This document shows, one piece after another, positions 63,330 through 64,000 of a DNA stretch of 64,000 nt. The translations under genes and the position numbers were made by a program. The notes below the pieces were generated by a model. That model saw only the letters and a program-made list of their open reading frames with translations. It was not told the DNA's origin and did no database searches. The stretch lies in assembly GCA_945861715.1 (NCBI GenBank), contig CAMAVK010000001.1, positions 248,001 through 312,000 of the forward strand, in the 5' to 3' direction. Origin of the DNA: Candidatus Woesearchaeota archaeon. GTDB taxonomy: Archaea; Nanobdellota; Nanobdellia; Woesearchaeales; GW2011-AR9. How positions within the stretch are numbered: the first letter of the stretch is position 1; the number at the start of each line of letters is the position of its first letter.

Positions 63330-63956
63330 ATGACTTTAACTTACGACACAAACATTGTTTCAGAAGAACAATTCAACAGATTACCGCGCGAAACACAAAT
63401 CGCAATTGAAGTATATCATCCCCCGAGGCCCGCAACACTTCCTAACATCGGCACCCCTGAACTTCTCGAGATAATAATCAATGCAGCAAGTACGGTCGGA
63501 TTTAAGAAAGAAAATTTCACCCCCGCCCACAACCCCCAAGATGCCCTACATCATAATCTCTCCCTTGGATACAACACTAAAAATGACATCGAGATTCGCC
63601 CCCAAGAACCCTATGTCATGTTAAACGGGAATTTCTACTCAATAAAAGACGAAAACGAACTCGTCCTCTGTCCTCCTGAATCTTATTCGTTATTGCCCTA
63701 TGAAAGAATCAGGTGTTCTCCAAACCACCAACGTATCTTTGGATACCTCTCTTCTGAAAATCCAAAAGACCCCATCAAGAATCAAACATACCATGCTAAA
63801 TCCTTCGTCATGGGCGATTGTATGACACTAAGATCATCAGCTTCAACCAAATTTTGGGACATTTTAAAATCGCACGGATTAGAAGAAACGCATCTCCCTC
63901 GTATACCCTCAATGCGTATTTTTGAGCCTGCCTCACTCTATCCTCTAAGGGAATAG
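63330..63956 (+). CDS. Hypothetical protein, 208 aa
   Basis: Not recognised. The sequence is soluble and Pro/Asn-rich, with no signal or membrane segment. Peptides such as EIRPQEPYVMLNGNFYSIKD and PESYSLLPYERIRCSPNHQR suggest a beta-rich fold. Residues near the end, KSFVMGDCMTLRSSAST, carry a single Cys. The ATG at 63330 is chosen by TATA spacing. It lies just after radB on the same strand with a 110-nt gap holding a C-rich run. Confidence 0.45.
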   Translation: MTLTYDTNIVSEEQFNRLPRETQIAIEVYHPPRPATLPNIGTPELLEIIINAASTVGFKKENFTPAHNPQDALHHNLSLGYNTKNDIEIRPQEPYVMLNGNFYSIKDENELVLCPPESYSLLPYERIRCSPNHQRIFGYLSSENPKDPIKNQTYHAKSFVMGDCMTLRSSASTKFWDILKSHGLEETHLPRIPSMRIFEPASLYPLRE

Positions 63957-64000
63957 GAAATGAATGGGGACATGTGGGGACTAAATGTATCACTTTTTTT

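Noticed and set aside
1-64000. CRISPR arrays, insertion sequences, prophage or integrase genes
   Set aside because: I looked for regularly spaced direct repeats, transposase motifs and att-like repeats at the tRNAs and found none.

Overview
The window looks like part of the chromosome of a small-genome DPANN archaeon, probably Woesearchaeota-like. That placement is an inference. Archaeal markers are a proteasome-activating nucleotidase (PAN), RadB, an AglB/STT3 oligosaccharyltransferase, an MBF1-type zinc-ribbon/HTH protein, intron-containing tRNAs, and about twenty start codons lying 24-29 nt from the centre of a TATA box, as expected for leaderless mRNAs. Bacterial-type GyrA and ScpB, and many nucleotide-sugar enzymes of bacterial type, sit alongside them. 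The DNA is AT-rich. No transposase, phage genes or CRISPR array were seen.

Region 1 (1-16.4 kb) is mostly housekeeping: a conserved winged-helix-like protein with scpB, a PLP enzyme, gyrA, a THUMP/methyltransferase-like protein with no visible catalytic motif, a short NFACT protein lacking its C-terminal domain, a degenerate Nudix protein, tRNA-Cys and tRNA-Arg (each apparently carrying two introns), argS, a cold-shock protein, a metallo-hydrolase, PAN and a HAD phosphatase.

Region 2 (16.5-62.4 kb) is a very long cell-surface glycan and lipid island. It has two complete nucleotide-sugar modules. One is a dTDP-2,6-dideoxysugar route (RmlA, RmlB, a one-domain NDP-hexose 2,3-dehydratase and a Gfo/Idh ketoreductase) in a seven-gene plus-strand run at 30.2-36.6 kb. 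The other is a GDP-D-rhamnose route (Gmd and Rmd) at 43.3-45.3 kb. A scattered inositol module consists of a CTP:inositol-1-phosphate-type cytidylyltransferase, a CDP-alcohol phosphotransferase and Ino1. Around these lie a Wzx-type flippase, several GT2 and GT4 glycosyltransferases, about six large GT-C-like membrane proteins, a UbiA-type polyprenyl-phosphate transferase with a PAP2 phosphatase, and AglB. This AglB carries a C-terminal parvulin (PPIC) domain. A consistent model is that nucleotide sugars are loaded onto polyprenyl phosphate by the GT2 and GT4 enzymes, flipped, extended by GT-C enzymes, and transferred to secreted proteins by AglB.

Region 3 (62.5 kb to the end) returns to core functions with radB and an unknown gene.

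The most unusual non-coding features are two related, modular, multi-hairpin palindromic elements (22701-22993 and 57826-58009). Paired base changes between them preserve stems. A third, unrelated branched palindromic element lies at 37218-37360. The two tRNA genes each appear to have one canonical 37/38 intron and one non-canonical intron, in the D-loop (Arg) or the T-loop (Cys).
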